Made by a program: the position numbers and the translations under genes. From NCBI GenBank assembly GCA_947387485.1, contig CANDNT010000006.1, positions 162,985-226,984 on the forward strand: DNA of 64,000 nucleotides, in the 5' to 3' direction. The notes under the pieces were generated by a model that saw only the letters and a list, made by a program, of their open reading frames with translations, made no database searches and had not been told where the DNA came from. How positions within the stretch are numbered: position 1 is the stretch's first letter; each line of letters opens with the position of its first letter. This DNA comes from Aquimarina rhabdastrellae (lineage in GTDB: Bacteria > Bacteroidota > Bacteroidia > Flavobacteriales > Flavobacteriaceae). This document shows, one piece after another, positions 56,269 to 64,000 of this stretch.

Positions 56269-56406
56269 ATTGCTTGATATTCATTAATCGGTCTATCGAA
56301 AATATGCTAGTCACAGAGTTTATTAGTTAATGAGTTTATGAGTGAAAATCTACATTCAAAAATCGTTATTCTTAATTCTGTATTCGATATTCATTATGTA
56401 TTTAGC

Positions 56407-56559
56407 GGCCTATCGAAAATATAGCGTAAAATTTGCAATGAGAGAAGCGTAAAAAAGTTTTCACTGTTTGAGCGCTAGCGAGTTTGAAAAGTTTAGCTTC
56501 CGAATAATAAATTTAGCTATAGTTTCGTAAGCCTAGACTTTTTTGGTTCTTTTTTCGGC
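56407..56559. repeat. 153-bp dispersed repeat, copy A
   Basis: The core GGCCTATCGAAAATATAGC...TTTTTTCGGC is essentially identical to copies at 59407-59559 and 60454-60606, all in the same orientation. Weaker similarity extends left to about 56356 and right to about 56625. A short fragment with the same start lies near 56288. It precedes the three-gene cassette. Confidence 0.9.
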
Positions 56560-56797
56560 GATGGAAAAAAGAATAAGCTTAATCAAGTCAAAATGTGCTT
56601 TTAGTGAAGAGTGGTTAGGGATGAGTTGGTTAGTTTATTAGAGAAAAACTTCTCGATACAATCTTTACAAGATCATTCGAAGTGACAACAGATATCATAG
56701 AGAACAACTTATTTTTAAGACGATTATAAAACTATTAGATTTGTGGATAAGGGAAAAGGTTTCTTTGAGGGATGATATATTTTATAAAAACGAATAG

Positions 56798-57490
56798 ATG
56801 ATAATAGTGTTTTTGATTTTAGGTATTGTAACCTTGATCATTATAGGGATTTATATAAGGCACTTTATGCCATTAAGAAAAGATGAAGAAGGATTTGAAT
56901 ATGTATATGTTGAGAATGACGGAAGCGTAAGAGAGTTGTTAAGAGAAGAACGAGAGTATCTAGAAGAAGAGTTTGAACCCGCCGATGGAGCAAGACCTTA
57001 TGTTAAATCGAGATATAAAAGTAAAACACCAGATGGAAAAATAGGAGGTTTTATAGCCAGAAATAGAGTTCCTAAAAAAATAGATATTATTAAGAAAAAG
57101 ATGGATAAAGAAATATGGAGACGAAGATGGCTTTTTATGATTAAGGATTTAACAGACTTAGAATATCAAAAACAGACTTGGCTTTATCCTAACAATACAA
57201 AACCATACTATTCGTTTGTCGAGTTTATGTGTTCATATTTTGATGATTTAGATATAGGAGATGGGTATGAAAAAGTACTAGCACTTAATTTTGTTTCAAT
57301 ACCAGAATACGAATCAATTGAAAAATGGCATAAATTACTGTCAGTATACAATGCACCCAATGACGATGACTATGATAATAAAGCGATATTACAAGACAAA
57401 AAATGGTTGGAGATTATAGCTTTAGGAAAAGAATCAATTGAAAACTTAAAACCAAAATTGAACTCGATAGAAAGGAGTTTGTTGATATGA
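56798..57490 (+). CDS. Hypothetical membrane-anchored protein (cassette 1, gene 1)
   Basis: A 230-aa protein with an N-terminal membrane helix (about 2-23) and a soluble region rich in charged residues; the phrase ADGARPYVKSRYKSKTPDGKIGGFIARNRVPKKI is a compact conserved-looking block. Not recognised. It overlaps the next gene by 4 bp (ATGA), indicating translational coupling. Position between repeats suggests a mobile or modular cassette, possibly an immunity or partner protein; that is inference. Confidence 0.65.
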   Translation: MIIVFLILGIVTLIIIGIYIRHFMPLRKDEEGFEYVYVENDGSVRELLREEREYLEEEFEPADGARPYVKSRYKSKTPDGKIGGFIARNRVPKKIDIIKKKMDKEIWRRRWLFMIKDLTDLEYQKQTWLYPNNTKPYYSFVEFMCSYFDDLDIGDGYEKVLALNFVSIPEYESIEKWHKLLSVYNAPNDDDYDNKAILQDKKWLEIIALGKESIENLKPKLNSIERSLLI

Positions 57491-58575
57491 ACAAAATAAC
57501 TCTAAGTAAAATAGAAGAGTTTAAGGTATTAAGAGGTGATATTGATATAGAGACTTTAGAAGAGTTGATTTTTCAATTATTAAGTTTGGTTTCTGTTAAT
57601 AATATCTCATGGATAGAAGGTATAGGGTTACTTAATGACTTAATTCATTTAAAAAAGCATGATGGATCTGTGTTGTCCAGTGAATCAGGTGAATTAATAT
57701 TGAATTGGATAGAAGAGATATATGATAATGCGATTTTTGAAGATATTACTGGAGAATGGTTGGAGTTTTGTGAAGATCAGAATCTTAAAGAAAAAATCCT
57801 TACAAAGGAGTTAACTTTTAATACTATTTTTAATATTCATCATAATGTAGATGTATTACCCTTTTTAAAATTAAGATTAGAAAAATCATCAAACGAATAT
57901 GAATCATCTGTGATAGAACATTTAATAACTAGAGTATATACTTCTAAGGCTAACCAAAAGCAGAAAATTTCAGATCATATATTGGATGAGGTTTTATCAA
58001 GAGCTAATAAATATTTAGATTCAATCTATAAAGTAGAAAAAAATAATTACCCTTTATGTGGATTGAGAGAATCTATAATAGAACATAAATTTTGTTATTC
58101 GATATCTTGGTGTTTAAAATCGGAGAAATATATGTCACCTGTTAAAAAAACACAGTTTATAGGCAGTGGAGATATCTTATTAAGTAAAGAAGGAAATCAT
58201 ATAGAGTTTACCGGATCATCTCCATCTGTTGATTGGATAAAAAAGTTTGAGTTAAAAATAAGAAATCTAGAAGAATATTGGTCTGTTCAAATTCCTTTTG
58301 AAAATAAATGGTTTAATGAGTTCGTAGAAATTTTTGATGTGAGTCCAAATACTATTCAAGATATGGTAATAGAAAATAAAATCATTCTTGAAGAGAAAAT
58401 CGACACAGAAGATTTTTTAGGAATCACATACAGAGATTTAGGTTTTTTTGATGATGAAAGTGCTAATGAGTATGTTTACAATCCTAGTTTTATAGATATT
58501 GTAAAAAAGCTTAACAAACTAGGAATCAATTGTAATGTTCAAATAATAAATAAAAGAAGAAATAACAGCATATAA
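57487..58575 (+). CDS. Hypothetical protein (cassette 1, gene 2)
   Basis: A 362-aa soluble protein. Residues about 1-200 are helical and repeat-like (LEELIFQLLSLVSVNNISWIEGIG). Residues about 225-360 contain mixed strands with phrases such as FTGSSPSVDWIKKFELKIRN and LGINCNVQIINKRR. Not recognised. It is coupled to the previous gene. A role in a toxin-immunity or defence cassette is possible but unproven. Confidence 0.65.
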   Translation: MNKITLSKIEEFKVLRGDIDIETLEELIFQLLSLVSVNNISWIEGIGLLNDLIHLKKHDGSVLSSESGELILNWIEEIYDNAIFEDITGEWLEFCEDQNLKEKILTKELTFNTIFNIHHNVDVLPFLKLRLEKSSNEYESSVIEHLITRVYTSKANQKQKISDHILDEVLSRANKYLDSIYKVEKNNYPLCGLRESIIEHKFCYSISWCLKSEKYMSPVKKTQFIGSGDILLSKEGNHIEFTGSSPSVDWIKKFELKIRNLEEYWSVQIPFENKWFNEFVEIFDVSPNTIQDMVIENKIILEEKIDTEDFLGITYRDLGFFDDESANEYVYNPSFIDIVKKLNKLGINCNVQIINKRRNNSI

Positions 58576-58604
58576 ATAATATAAAACCAAACATCAATTA
58601 AAAA

Positions 58605-59327
58605 ATGGAAACACAATATCAAATAAAAGAAAATGGATTTGATGAAATCAAAAAGAAAATAATCCTTAGAGTAGTTCCTATTGCATTAATAGCAATGATA
58701 GGAGGATTAACAATTGGGCATTTTACTACTAATGGTCAATCTTCAAACATGAACGTATTACCATTCCTTATACCATTTATTATAGTTATAATGGCATTGG
58801 GTATAAGAAAAGGAGTTAAAAGACAAAAAGATATCTTTAACTCTTACAAATTGATAATTGATAATCAAAAAATCATTAGGCAACAGCATTTAACACCAGA
58901 TATAGAAATACCTCTTGAGGAGATCAAGGAAATAATAAAAAATAAAAATGGGACATTTATCATTAAAGGAGAAAAATTGAGTAATACGATTGGTATACCT
59001 TCTCAATTAGAAAAAATTGAGGAAGTAGAAGTAAAATTGGCAGAAATTACTAAAATAATACAGAATGATAAGAAGCCTTTTTTACAAAGATTCTTCTGGG
59101 TGATACCAATATTAACAGTTGGATTATTAATGAGTGTTTATATATCAGAAAATAAAATTCTTGTTGGTTTTTCTACAATTGTGTTAATTCTAGGAGCGAT
59201 CTACTCGTTAATTAGTACTCAACGAAGTAAACATGTTGATAGCAAAACAAAAAAAGGGATATGGTTTATCATACTCGTTCTTTTCTCAGTTATAACAGTA
59301 TCCTATATTAAGCTTTTTGGAAATTAA
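58605..59327 (+). CDS. Hypothetical membrane protein (cassette 1, gene 3)
   Basis: A 240-aa protein with two helices near the N-terminus (about 20-67) and three or four in the C-terminal third (about 160-238). Between them lies a soluble PH-like segment (about 85-150: IPLEEIKEIIKNKNGTFIIKG). Not recognised further. It follows the second gene by 29 bp, so all three appear cotranscribed. Confidence 0.65.
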   Translation: METQYQIKENGFDEIKKKIILRVVPIALIAMIGGLTIGHFTTNGQSSNMNVLPFLIPFIIVIMALGIRKGVKRQKDIFNSYKLIIDNQKIIRQQHLTPDIEIPLEEIKEIIKNKNGTFIIKGEKLSNTIGIPSQLEKIEEVEVKLAEITKIIQNDKKPFLQRFFWVIPILTVGLLMSVYISENKILVGFSTIVLILGAIYSLISTQRSKHVDSKTKKGIWFIILVLFSVITVSYIKLFGN

Positions 59328-59406
59328 AAAGCGGTCAACCCTATTTAGGGATATACATCAAATCAAAAATCGTTATTCTTGATTCGATATTCATTATTTA
59401 TTTAGC

Positions 59407-59559
59407 GGCCTATCGAAAATATAGCGTAAAATTTGCAATGAGAGAAGCGTAAAAAAGTTTTCACTGTTTGAGCGCTAGCGAGTTTGAAAAGTTTAGCTTC
59501 CGAATAATAAATTTAGCTATAGTTTCGTAAGCCTAGACTTTTTTGGTTCTTTTTTCGGC
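59407..59559. repeat. 153-bp dispersed repeat, copy B
   Basis: Same core as copy A, exactly 3,000 bp downstream of it, in the same orientation. It separates the three-gene cassette from the LRR gene. Similarity extends beyond both ends, left to about 59360 and right to about 59625. Confidence 0.9.
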
Positions 59560-59764
59560 GATGGAAAAAAGAATAAACCTAATCAAGTCAAAATGTGTTT
59601 TTAGTGAAAAGTGATTAGAGATGAGTCTATGAGTTTTTAATTAAAAAACTTTATTCGATATTTACAATGATTTGTTCTTACCAGAAAAGCATAAGAATTT
59701 GTATAATAAGAAGTAGCGTTCTTAAAAAGAGATGCCTCAACAACTTATAAATAGATAAATAAAT

Positions 59765-60376
59765 ATGACAATTGACCCTAAAAAGAAGCTTACATTTGAA
59801 TTATGTAAAGATGAGAATATGAGAGGTAACGTCACAAGTTTACCAGAGAATATTGAAGAATATATTAATATAACATGTTTTGAAATAGGTTGGAATGACA
59901 TAAGTGTTTTGCCAAAAAATATAGGGAACCTAAAAAAACTTGAAGAAATTTATATTAATAATAATCAGATTAAACATATTCCAGAATCAATTGGTCAGTT
60001 AAAAGAGCTTGAAATTCTTACAATCAATGACAATCCTATTAAATCAATACCCAAAGAAATAAAAGGTTGTATTAAATTAGAAAGCCTAGCCGCTATTAAT
60101 TGTGAAATAAAAGAACTTCCAGAAGAGATAGGAGAATTAAGAAATCTTAATAGGTTATTATTAAATGAAAATCAACTTTTAACTATACCTAAATCAATAT
60201 GTGCTCTAAAAAAGCTATATAGATTAGAATTGAGAAACAATAGGATAAAAAAAATACCTGATTGTATATCAAATCTTAAAAACCTAAAACAATTAAATAT
60301 ATCTGGAAACTTGATAGATCAAGATGAATTAGAAAAATTAAGAAACCTCCTTCCTAATTGTGAGATTAGATATTAG
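59765..60376 (+). CDS. Leucine-rich repeat protein
   Basis: A 203-aa protein with about six LRR units of 23 residues (for example IYINNNQIKHIPESIGQLKE and LLLNENQLLTIPKSICAL). No signal peptide or membrane helix, so probably cytoplasmic. LRR proteins bind other proteins. It sits alone between copies B and C of the 153-bp repeat. Its partner is unknown. Confidence 0.8.
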   Translation: MTIDPKKKLTFELCKDENMRGNVTSLPENIEEYINITCFEIGWNDISVLPKNIGNLKKLEEIYINNNQIKHIPESIGQLKELEILTINDNPIKSIPKEIKGCIKLESLAAINCEIKELPEEIGELRNLNRLLLNENQLLTIPKSICALKKLYRLELRNNRIKKIPDCISNLKNLKQLNISGNLIDQDELEKLRNLLPNCEIRY

Positions 60377-60453
60377 TTAATGAGAGAGTTAGTTTTTGAG
60401 TAAAAAAAATCTACATTCAAAAATCGTTAATCTTAATTCGGTATTTATTGACT

Positions 60454-60606
60454 GGCCTATCGAAAATATAGCGTAAAATTTGCAATGAGAGAAGCGTAAA
60501 AAAGTTTTCACTGTTTGAGCGCTAGCGAGTTTGAAAAGTTTAGCTTCCGAATAATAAATTTAGCTATAGTTTCGTAAGCCTAGACTTTTTTGGTTCTTTT
60601 TTCGGC
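60454..60606. repeat. 153-bp dispersed repeat, copy C
   Basis: Same core as copies A and B, 1,047 bp downstream of copy B. It closes the LRR cassette. Left-hand similarity to copy A extends to about 60412, and the right flank diverges after 60606. Confidence 0.9.
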
Positions 60607-60850
60607 AATGACATAAAATAATTAAAACTTCAGTAAAAACAAGCTTTTCCAAAGGTTTTTGAAACTTATATTAAAGATTTATTAAAAAAAGACTGTTTTT
60701 TCTAAATGATATTAAGAAATAACCTCAACTACTTCAAAAATAAAATCCAATGAACTTTTTAATAGAAAAGAATATTAAATCACTCGAAATATAATTCAAT
60801 GATTAATATTACATCAAAGTTAAATAAAAAATAAACATCTTGGATAAATA
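60607..60850. other. Non-coding stretch before the transposase
   Basis: About 240 bp of AT-rich sequence. I looked for an IS3 orfA here and saw no ORF with its features. The left end of the element is therefore missing or was not recognised. Confidence 0.45.
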
Positions 60851-60851
60851 G

Positions 60852-61670
60852 TTAAAAAGAACTTAAAGAAGTACATCTGTTTATTATTATAAAGCTAAGA
60901 GAAAAGACGATTCACAAATCATTGTATTGTTAGATCAGTTGGTGAGTAAACATCCTACCTATGGTTTCAAAAAGCTATACAGAACACTTCGTTTAAGAGG
61001 TTATACTTGGAATCATAAACGTATTTATAGAATATATAAATTGATGGGACTTAATATAAAACGTAGACCTAAAAAACGCCTTCCAGCTAGAGTAAAAGCT
61101 CCTTTGACACTCCCTATTACTCAAAATATTGTTTGGAGTATGGATTTTATGTCAGATAGTTTAATAGATGGAAGAAGGTTTAGAACACTTAATATTATTG
61201 ATGATTTTAATAGAGAAGCTTTATGGATTACTATAGCCATCTCAATAAACGCTCACAGACTTATCAGAGAGTTGAATAAACTCATTGATTATAGAGGAAA
61301 ACCAGAAGAAATACGTGTAGATAATGGTCCAGAATTTACTTCTTTAATCTTTATTGATTGGGCTAAAGCTAATGAGATTAATATTAGATATATCCAACCT
61401 GGTAAGCCCATGCAGAATAGTCTTGTAGAACGTTTTAACAGAAGTTATAGAGAAGAAATATTAAGTGCTTATCTGTTCAACAATCTATCACAAGTGAGAA
61501 GATTAACTTACCAATGGATAGATCATTACAATTTTTGTAGACCACATGAAGCATTATTAAACTTAACGCCAATGCAGTTTTTTGAACGTTTTAGCAAAGC
61601 TAGCTTTGCTAAAAATAATTATATTAAATTTGAAACACTTTCTTCGTAGCTAATTTTGGGGGACTTACAC
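60852..61670 (+). mobile_element. IS3-family element, 5'-truncated
   Basis: Contains most of orfB and a plausible right end: TGGGGGACTTACA, ending in CA at 61670 as IS3/IS150-type ends do. No orfA and no left inverted repeat were found. The coding part upstream of the TTG (from about 60852) matches orfB N-terminal residues (STSVYYYKAKRKDDSQI), but no start codon is visible, as expected for a gene normally made by frameshift from orfA. Confidence 0.65.
60927..61649 (+). CDS. IS3-family transposase orfB (rve integrase domain), likely inactive alone
   Basis: 240 residues are shown from TTG 60927; coding similarity extends about 25 codons upstream. HTH_21-type segment HPTYGFKKLYRTLR, then the DDE catalytic triad Asp73 (WSMDFMSD), Asp132 (RVDNGPEF) and Glu168 (NSLVERFNR), with 35 residues between the last two (DD35E). 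The catalytic residues are intact, but without orfA and a left end the element is probably not mobile on its own. Confidence 0.85.
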   Translation: MLDQLVSKHPTYGFKKLYRTLRLRGYTWNHKRIYRIYKLMGLNIKRRPKKRLPARVKAPLTLPITQNIVWSMDFMSDSLIDGRRFRTLNIIDDFNREALWITIAISINAHRLIRELNKLIDYRGKPEEIRVDNGPEFTSLIFIDWAKANEINIRYIQPGKPMQNSLVERFNRSYREEILSAYLFNNLSQVRRLTYQWIDHYNFCRPHEALLNLTPMQFFERFSKASFAKNNYIKFETLSS

Positions 61671-62049
61671 CACAAATCAATATTAAAATCATTTTGATAA
61701 TTGTTTTTAATATTTTATATCCTTTTTTCATTTAATATTAATCTTTTAATTATCAAAAATATTCTATTATTAAATTTCCAGAAACAATAAATGAGCGAAC
61801 TATTATTTTCAATTAGTAAAAAGTTCTTTTTTAATCTTTTACAATAGGGGGCTGCTCAGAAACTCCCGTTGTAAAAGATTGCAGTAAAAAACCAACCGCG
61901 CATTCAAGCACATTTCCTATTCCGAGCCTTCGGAACAAAAGAACTTTCACTTCCCATTATCCTATTAAGTATTTCAAACATTTTATATCACGAAATATGA
62001 TATATTAAATCTAAAATCTTAAATTAGGTCTTTCCAATTCTGAAACGAA
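61671..62049. other. Intergenic region upstream of the type I RM genes
   Basis: About 380 bp. Contains a 12-bp perfect inverted repeat (AATCTTTTACAA at 61833-61844 with 61869-61880) and a shorter hairpin TTCCGA/TCGGAA near 61919-61934. No ORF. The promoter of the HTH-hsdM operon is presumed to be near 61985-62030. Confidence 0.45.
61833..61880. repeat. 12-bp inverted repeat upstream of the RM locus
   Basis: Arms 61833-61844 and 61869-61880 match perfectly. The 24-bp centre adds a GGG/CCC pairing. No T-run follows, so a regulatory or recombination role is as likely as termination. Confidence 0.5.
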
Positions 62050-62250
62050 ATGAACAGAATAAAAGTAGTACTAGAAGAAAAAGGAATCAAGCAGACTTGG
62101 TTAGCTGAAAAGCTAGGAAAGAGTTACAACATGGTGAATGGCTATGTACAGAATAGACAACAACCACGCTTGGAAGTACTGAATGAAATTGCACGCATAC
62201 TTGACGTAGATGTGCGTGAATTAATTATGCCGACAAAAGACAATGAATAA
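62050..62250 (+). CDS. HTH (XRE) regulator of the type I RM locus
   Basis: A 66-aa Cro/C1-type helix-turn-helix protein (IKQTWLAEKLGKSYNMVNGYVQN, about 14-36). It overlaps the hsdM start by 8 bp, so it is cotranscribed and likely controls the RM operon. It resembles controller-type proteins of RM systems. Confidence 0.88.
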   Translation: MNRIKVVLEEKGIKQTWLAEKLGKSYNMVNGYVQNRQQPRLEVLNEIARILDVDVRELIMPTKDNE

Positions 62251-63724
62251 AGAAAAAATTACACTTTCACAATTAGAACAATATTTATCAAAGGCTGCAT
62301 GGATTCTTAAAGGACCTGTAGATGCCTCAGATTTTAAAGTATACATATTCCCCTTATTATTTTTTAAGAGAATTTCTGATGTATATGATGAAGAATATAC
62401 CGTTGCATTAGAAGAATCTGATGGAGATGAAGAATATGCAAATTTACCAGAATTCCATCGCTTTGTAATACCAGATGAATGCCATTGGAAAGATGTTCGA
62501 GAAACTACCACTAATGTTGGTTTGGCTATTGAAAAAGCTTTAAGAGGGATCGAGCAAGCAAATCAAGAATTCTTATATGGTATTTTTGGGGATGCTCAAT
62601 GGAGTAATAAGAATAAATTATCAGATCGATTATTAATAGATCTAATCGAGCATTTCTCTCAATACGATTTAAGTAATAGCAACGTAGATGCTGACCTTCT
62701 TGGTAATTCCTACGAATACTTAATCAAGCATTTTGCGGATTTAACCAATAAAAAAGCGGGGGAATTCTATACACCACGTTCAGTGGTTCATCTCCTAGGC
62801 TTAATTCTTGACCCACATGAAGGAGAAACTATTTACGATCCTGCCTGTGGTACGGGCGGCATGCTCTTAGAATGTGTAGATCACTTAAAGGATGCCAAAG
62901 AAGATTACAGAACACTGAAGTTATTCGGACAAGAAAAGAATTTGACTTCTAGTTCCATTGCGAGAATGAATATGTTCTTGCACGGCATTGAAGACTTCCA
63001 AATTCATAGAGGTGATACCCTTAGAAATCCTGCCTTTTTTGAGGCAGATGGTTTGCAAACATTTGACTGTGTGATTGCCAATCCGCCATTTTCGTTAAAA
63101 GAATGGGGAGTGGAAAATTGGTCTAATGATCCTTATGGAAGAAATATAGCTGGTGTTCCACCAAAAGGAAATGGAGACATGGCTTGGGTGCAGCACATGA
63201 TCAAATCCATGAATGATTCTGGAAGAATGACCGTTGTCTTACCGCATGGTGCTCTGTTCAGAAAAGGTGCAGAAGGAAAAATCAGAAAAGCATTATTAGA
63301 GCAGGATATGTTGGAAGCTGTTATTGGGCTCGGGCCAAATATCTTTTACGGAACACAACTAGCTGCTTGTGTGATGGTTTTCAAACAACAAAAAGATACT
63401 GATAAAAAGGATAAAGTCTTATTCATTGATGCTTCCGATCAGGTGCGTGTTGGTAGAGCACAGAATTATCTAGAACCAGAGCATGTAACACAAATATTTG
63501 ATTGGCACAATGCTTTTGAAGATGTAGAGAATTATGTAAAAGTAGCTTCTAAAGCAGATTTAGAGGAAAACGATTACAACCTCAATATTCCATTGTATGT
63601 AGAAAAGATAATTGAAGATAACCTCCCAAGTGTTGAAGATGCGCTAGCGGATTTAAAAACTGCATGGAATGAGAGTTTAGAAGCAGAGGAAAAATTTAAA
63701 ACGATTTTAAAGGAATTTATATAG
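62243..63724 (+). CDS. hsdM: Type I restriction-modification system methyltransferase subunit HsdM
   Basis: A 493-aa N6-adenine methyltransferase. An N-terminal HsdM_N region (about 8-150) is followed by SAM-binding motif I DPACGTGGM (199-207) and the catalytic motif IV NPPF (280-283). In complex with HsdS it modifies a two-part recognition sequence. The S and R genes are not in the window and presumably follow. Confidence 0.95.
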   Translation: MNKEKITLSQLEQYLSKAAWILKGPVDASDFKVYIFPLLFFKRISDVYDEEYTVALEESDGDEEYANLPEFHRFVIPDECHWKDVRETTTNVGLAIEKALRGIEQANQEFLYGIFGDAQWSNKNKLSDRLLIDLIEHFSQYDLSNSNVDADLLGNSYEYLIKHFADLTNKKAGEFYTPRSVVHLLGLILDPHEGETIYDPACGTGGMLLECVDHLKDAKEDYRTLKLFGQEKNLTSSSIARMNMFLHGIEDFQIHRGDTLRNPAFFEADGLQTFDCVIANPPFSLKEWGVENWSNDPYGRNIAGVPPKGNGDMAWVQHMIKSMNDSGRMTVVLPHGALFRKGAEGKIRKALLEQDMLEAVIGLGPNIFYGTQLAACVMVFKQQKDTDKKDKVLFIDASDQVRVGRAQNYLEPEHVTQIFDWHNAFEDVENYVKVASKADLEENDYNLNIPLYVEKIIEDNLPSVEDALADLKTAWNESLEAEEKFKTILKEFI

Positions 63725-63725
63725 A

Positions 63726-63944
63726 ATGACAGAAGTACAATTTTTCGAGAAAGTACATCAGAAATATAAAGATTCCAATCATCTACTTGAAGGTGATGGG
63801 GGATTTAATATAAAGCGTGGAATGGCTCATGTTATGTCTGGCTATTTGGAAGACCTATTTGCGCTCTACATAGCTCAAAAAGTGAACAGGAAAGATGTTG
63901 AATATTTTGTAGACAAGGTCATTTGGAATAGCAACAAAAAATGA
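63726..63944 (+). CDS. Small hypothetical protein downstream of hsdM
   Basis: A 72-aa protein starting one base after the hsdM stop, so it is translated from the same transcript. A helical pattern (MTEVQFFEKVHQKYKDSN, then FALYIAQKVNRKDVEYFVDK) is visible, without a known domain. It occupies the place where hsdS often lies. It could be an accessory RM protein or the N-terminal piece of a broken gene. Confidence 0.6.
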   Translation: MTEVQFFEKVHQKYKDSNHLLEGDGGFNIKRGMAHVMSGYLEDLFALYIAQKVNRKDVEYFVDKVIWNSNKK

Positions 63945-64000
63945 TACAAAAAAAGATAGCCTGAATGAATACTTAATTTGAGGATAATTCTAATTCTTTT

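Noticed and set aside
62221..62511. Minus-strand 96-aa ORF over the start of hsdM
   Set aside because: It lies inside the well-supported hsdM coding region and has no family features; it is a shadow frame.

Overview
The window looks like a piece of a marine-type Flavobacteriaceae (Bacteroidota) chromosome. The evidence is low GC, promoter boxes of the Bacteroidota form TAnnTTTG, type IX secretion-related genes (a PorP/SprF protein and a PorG-like DUF6089 protein), a FolK-deoxynucleoside kinase fusion and DUF2797. The genus cannot be fixed from the sequence alone; Aquimarina or a relative is a guess.

Bases 1 to about 50,000 are ordinary core genome. In order: an efflux locus (two MacB-type ABC permeases, two HlyD/MacA-type adaptors, a TolC-type channel); tsaB; a YyaL/DUF255 thioredoxin-like lipoprotein; dodecin; a PiT phosphate transporter; an Nfu/NifU scaffold; a PorP/SprF protein; a vWA lipoprotein; a LytS/LytTR two-component pair; murI; a minus-strand envelope-biogenesis run (nadK, porG-like, uppS, bamA, two ompH/skp); pdxJ; an alpha/beta hydrolase; a FadL channel with a GDSL lipoprotein; tig, clpP and clpX; a GH3 protein; DUF2797; a LysE exporter; a tandemly amplified family of secreted beta-helix proteins and small partners (39.5-44.9 kb); an AsmA-like protein; a YhhQ queuosine-precursor transporter; and the FolK-dNK fusion.

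From about 50.0 kb to the end the window is an accessory or defence island rich in repeats. A small GIY-YIG protein is bracketed by REP-like repeats and a strict 42-bp tandem array. Then come an uncharacterised 94-aa gene whose leader can fold into a branched RNA, and a complete Thoeris anti-phage operon with two TIR proteins (TIR, ThsA with SIR2-SLOG, ThsB). Next are a DUF6261 protein and a 41/42-bp tandem array. Three identical 153-bp repeats then separate cassettes of unknown genes (a three-gene block and an LRR protein), a layout that resembles cassette or immunity-gene arrays. The island continues with a 5'-truncated IS3-family transposase and the start of a type I restriction-modification locus (HTH regulator, hsdM, small ORF) that runs off the window.

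The most noteworthy items are the two-TIR Thoeris operon inside a repeat-bounded block, the structured leader RNA directly after it, the 153-bp-repeat cassette array, the GIY-YIG/REP association, and a pair of 27-bp repeats abutting the FadL promoter.
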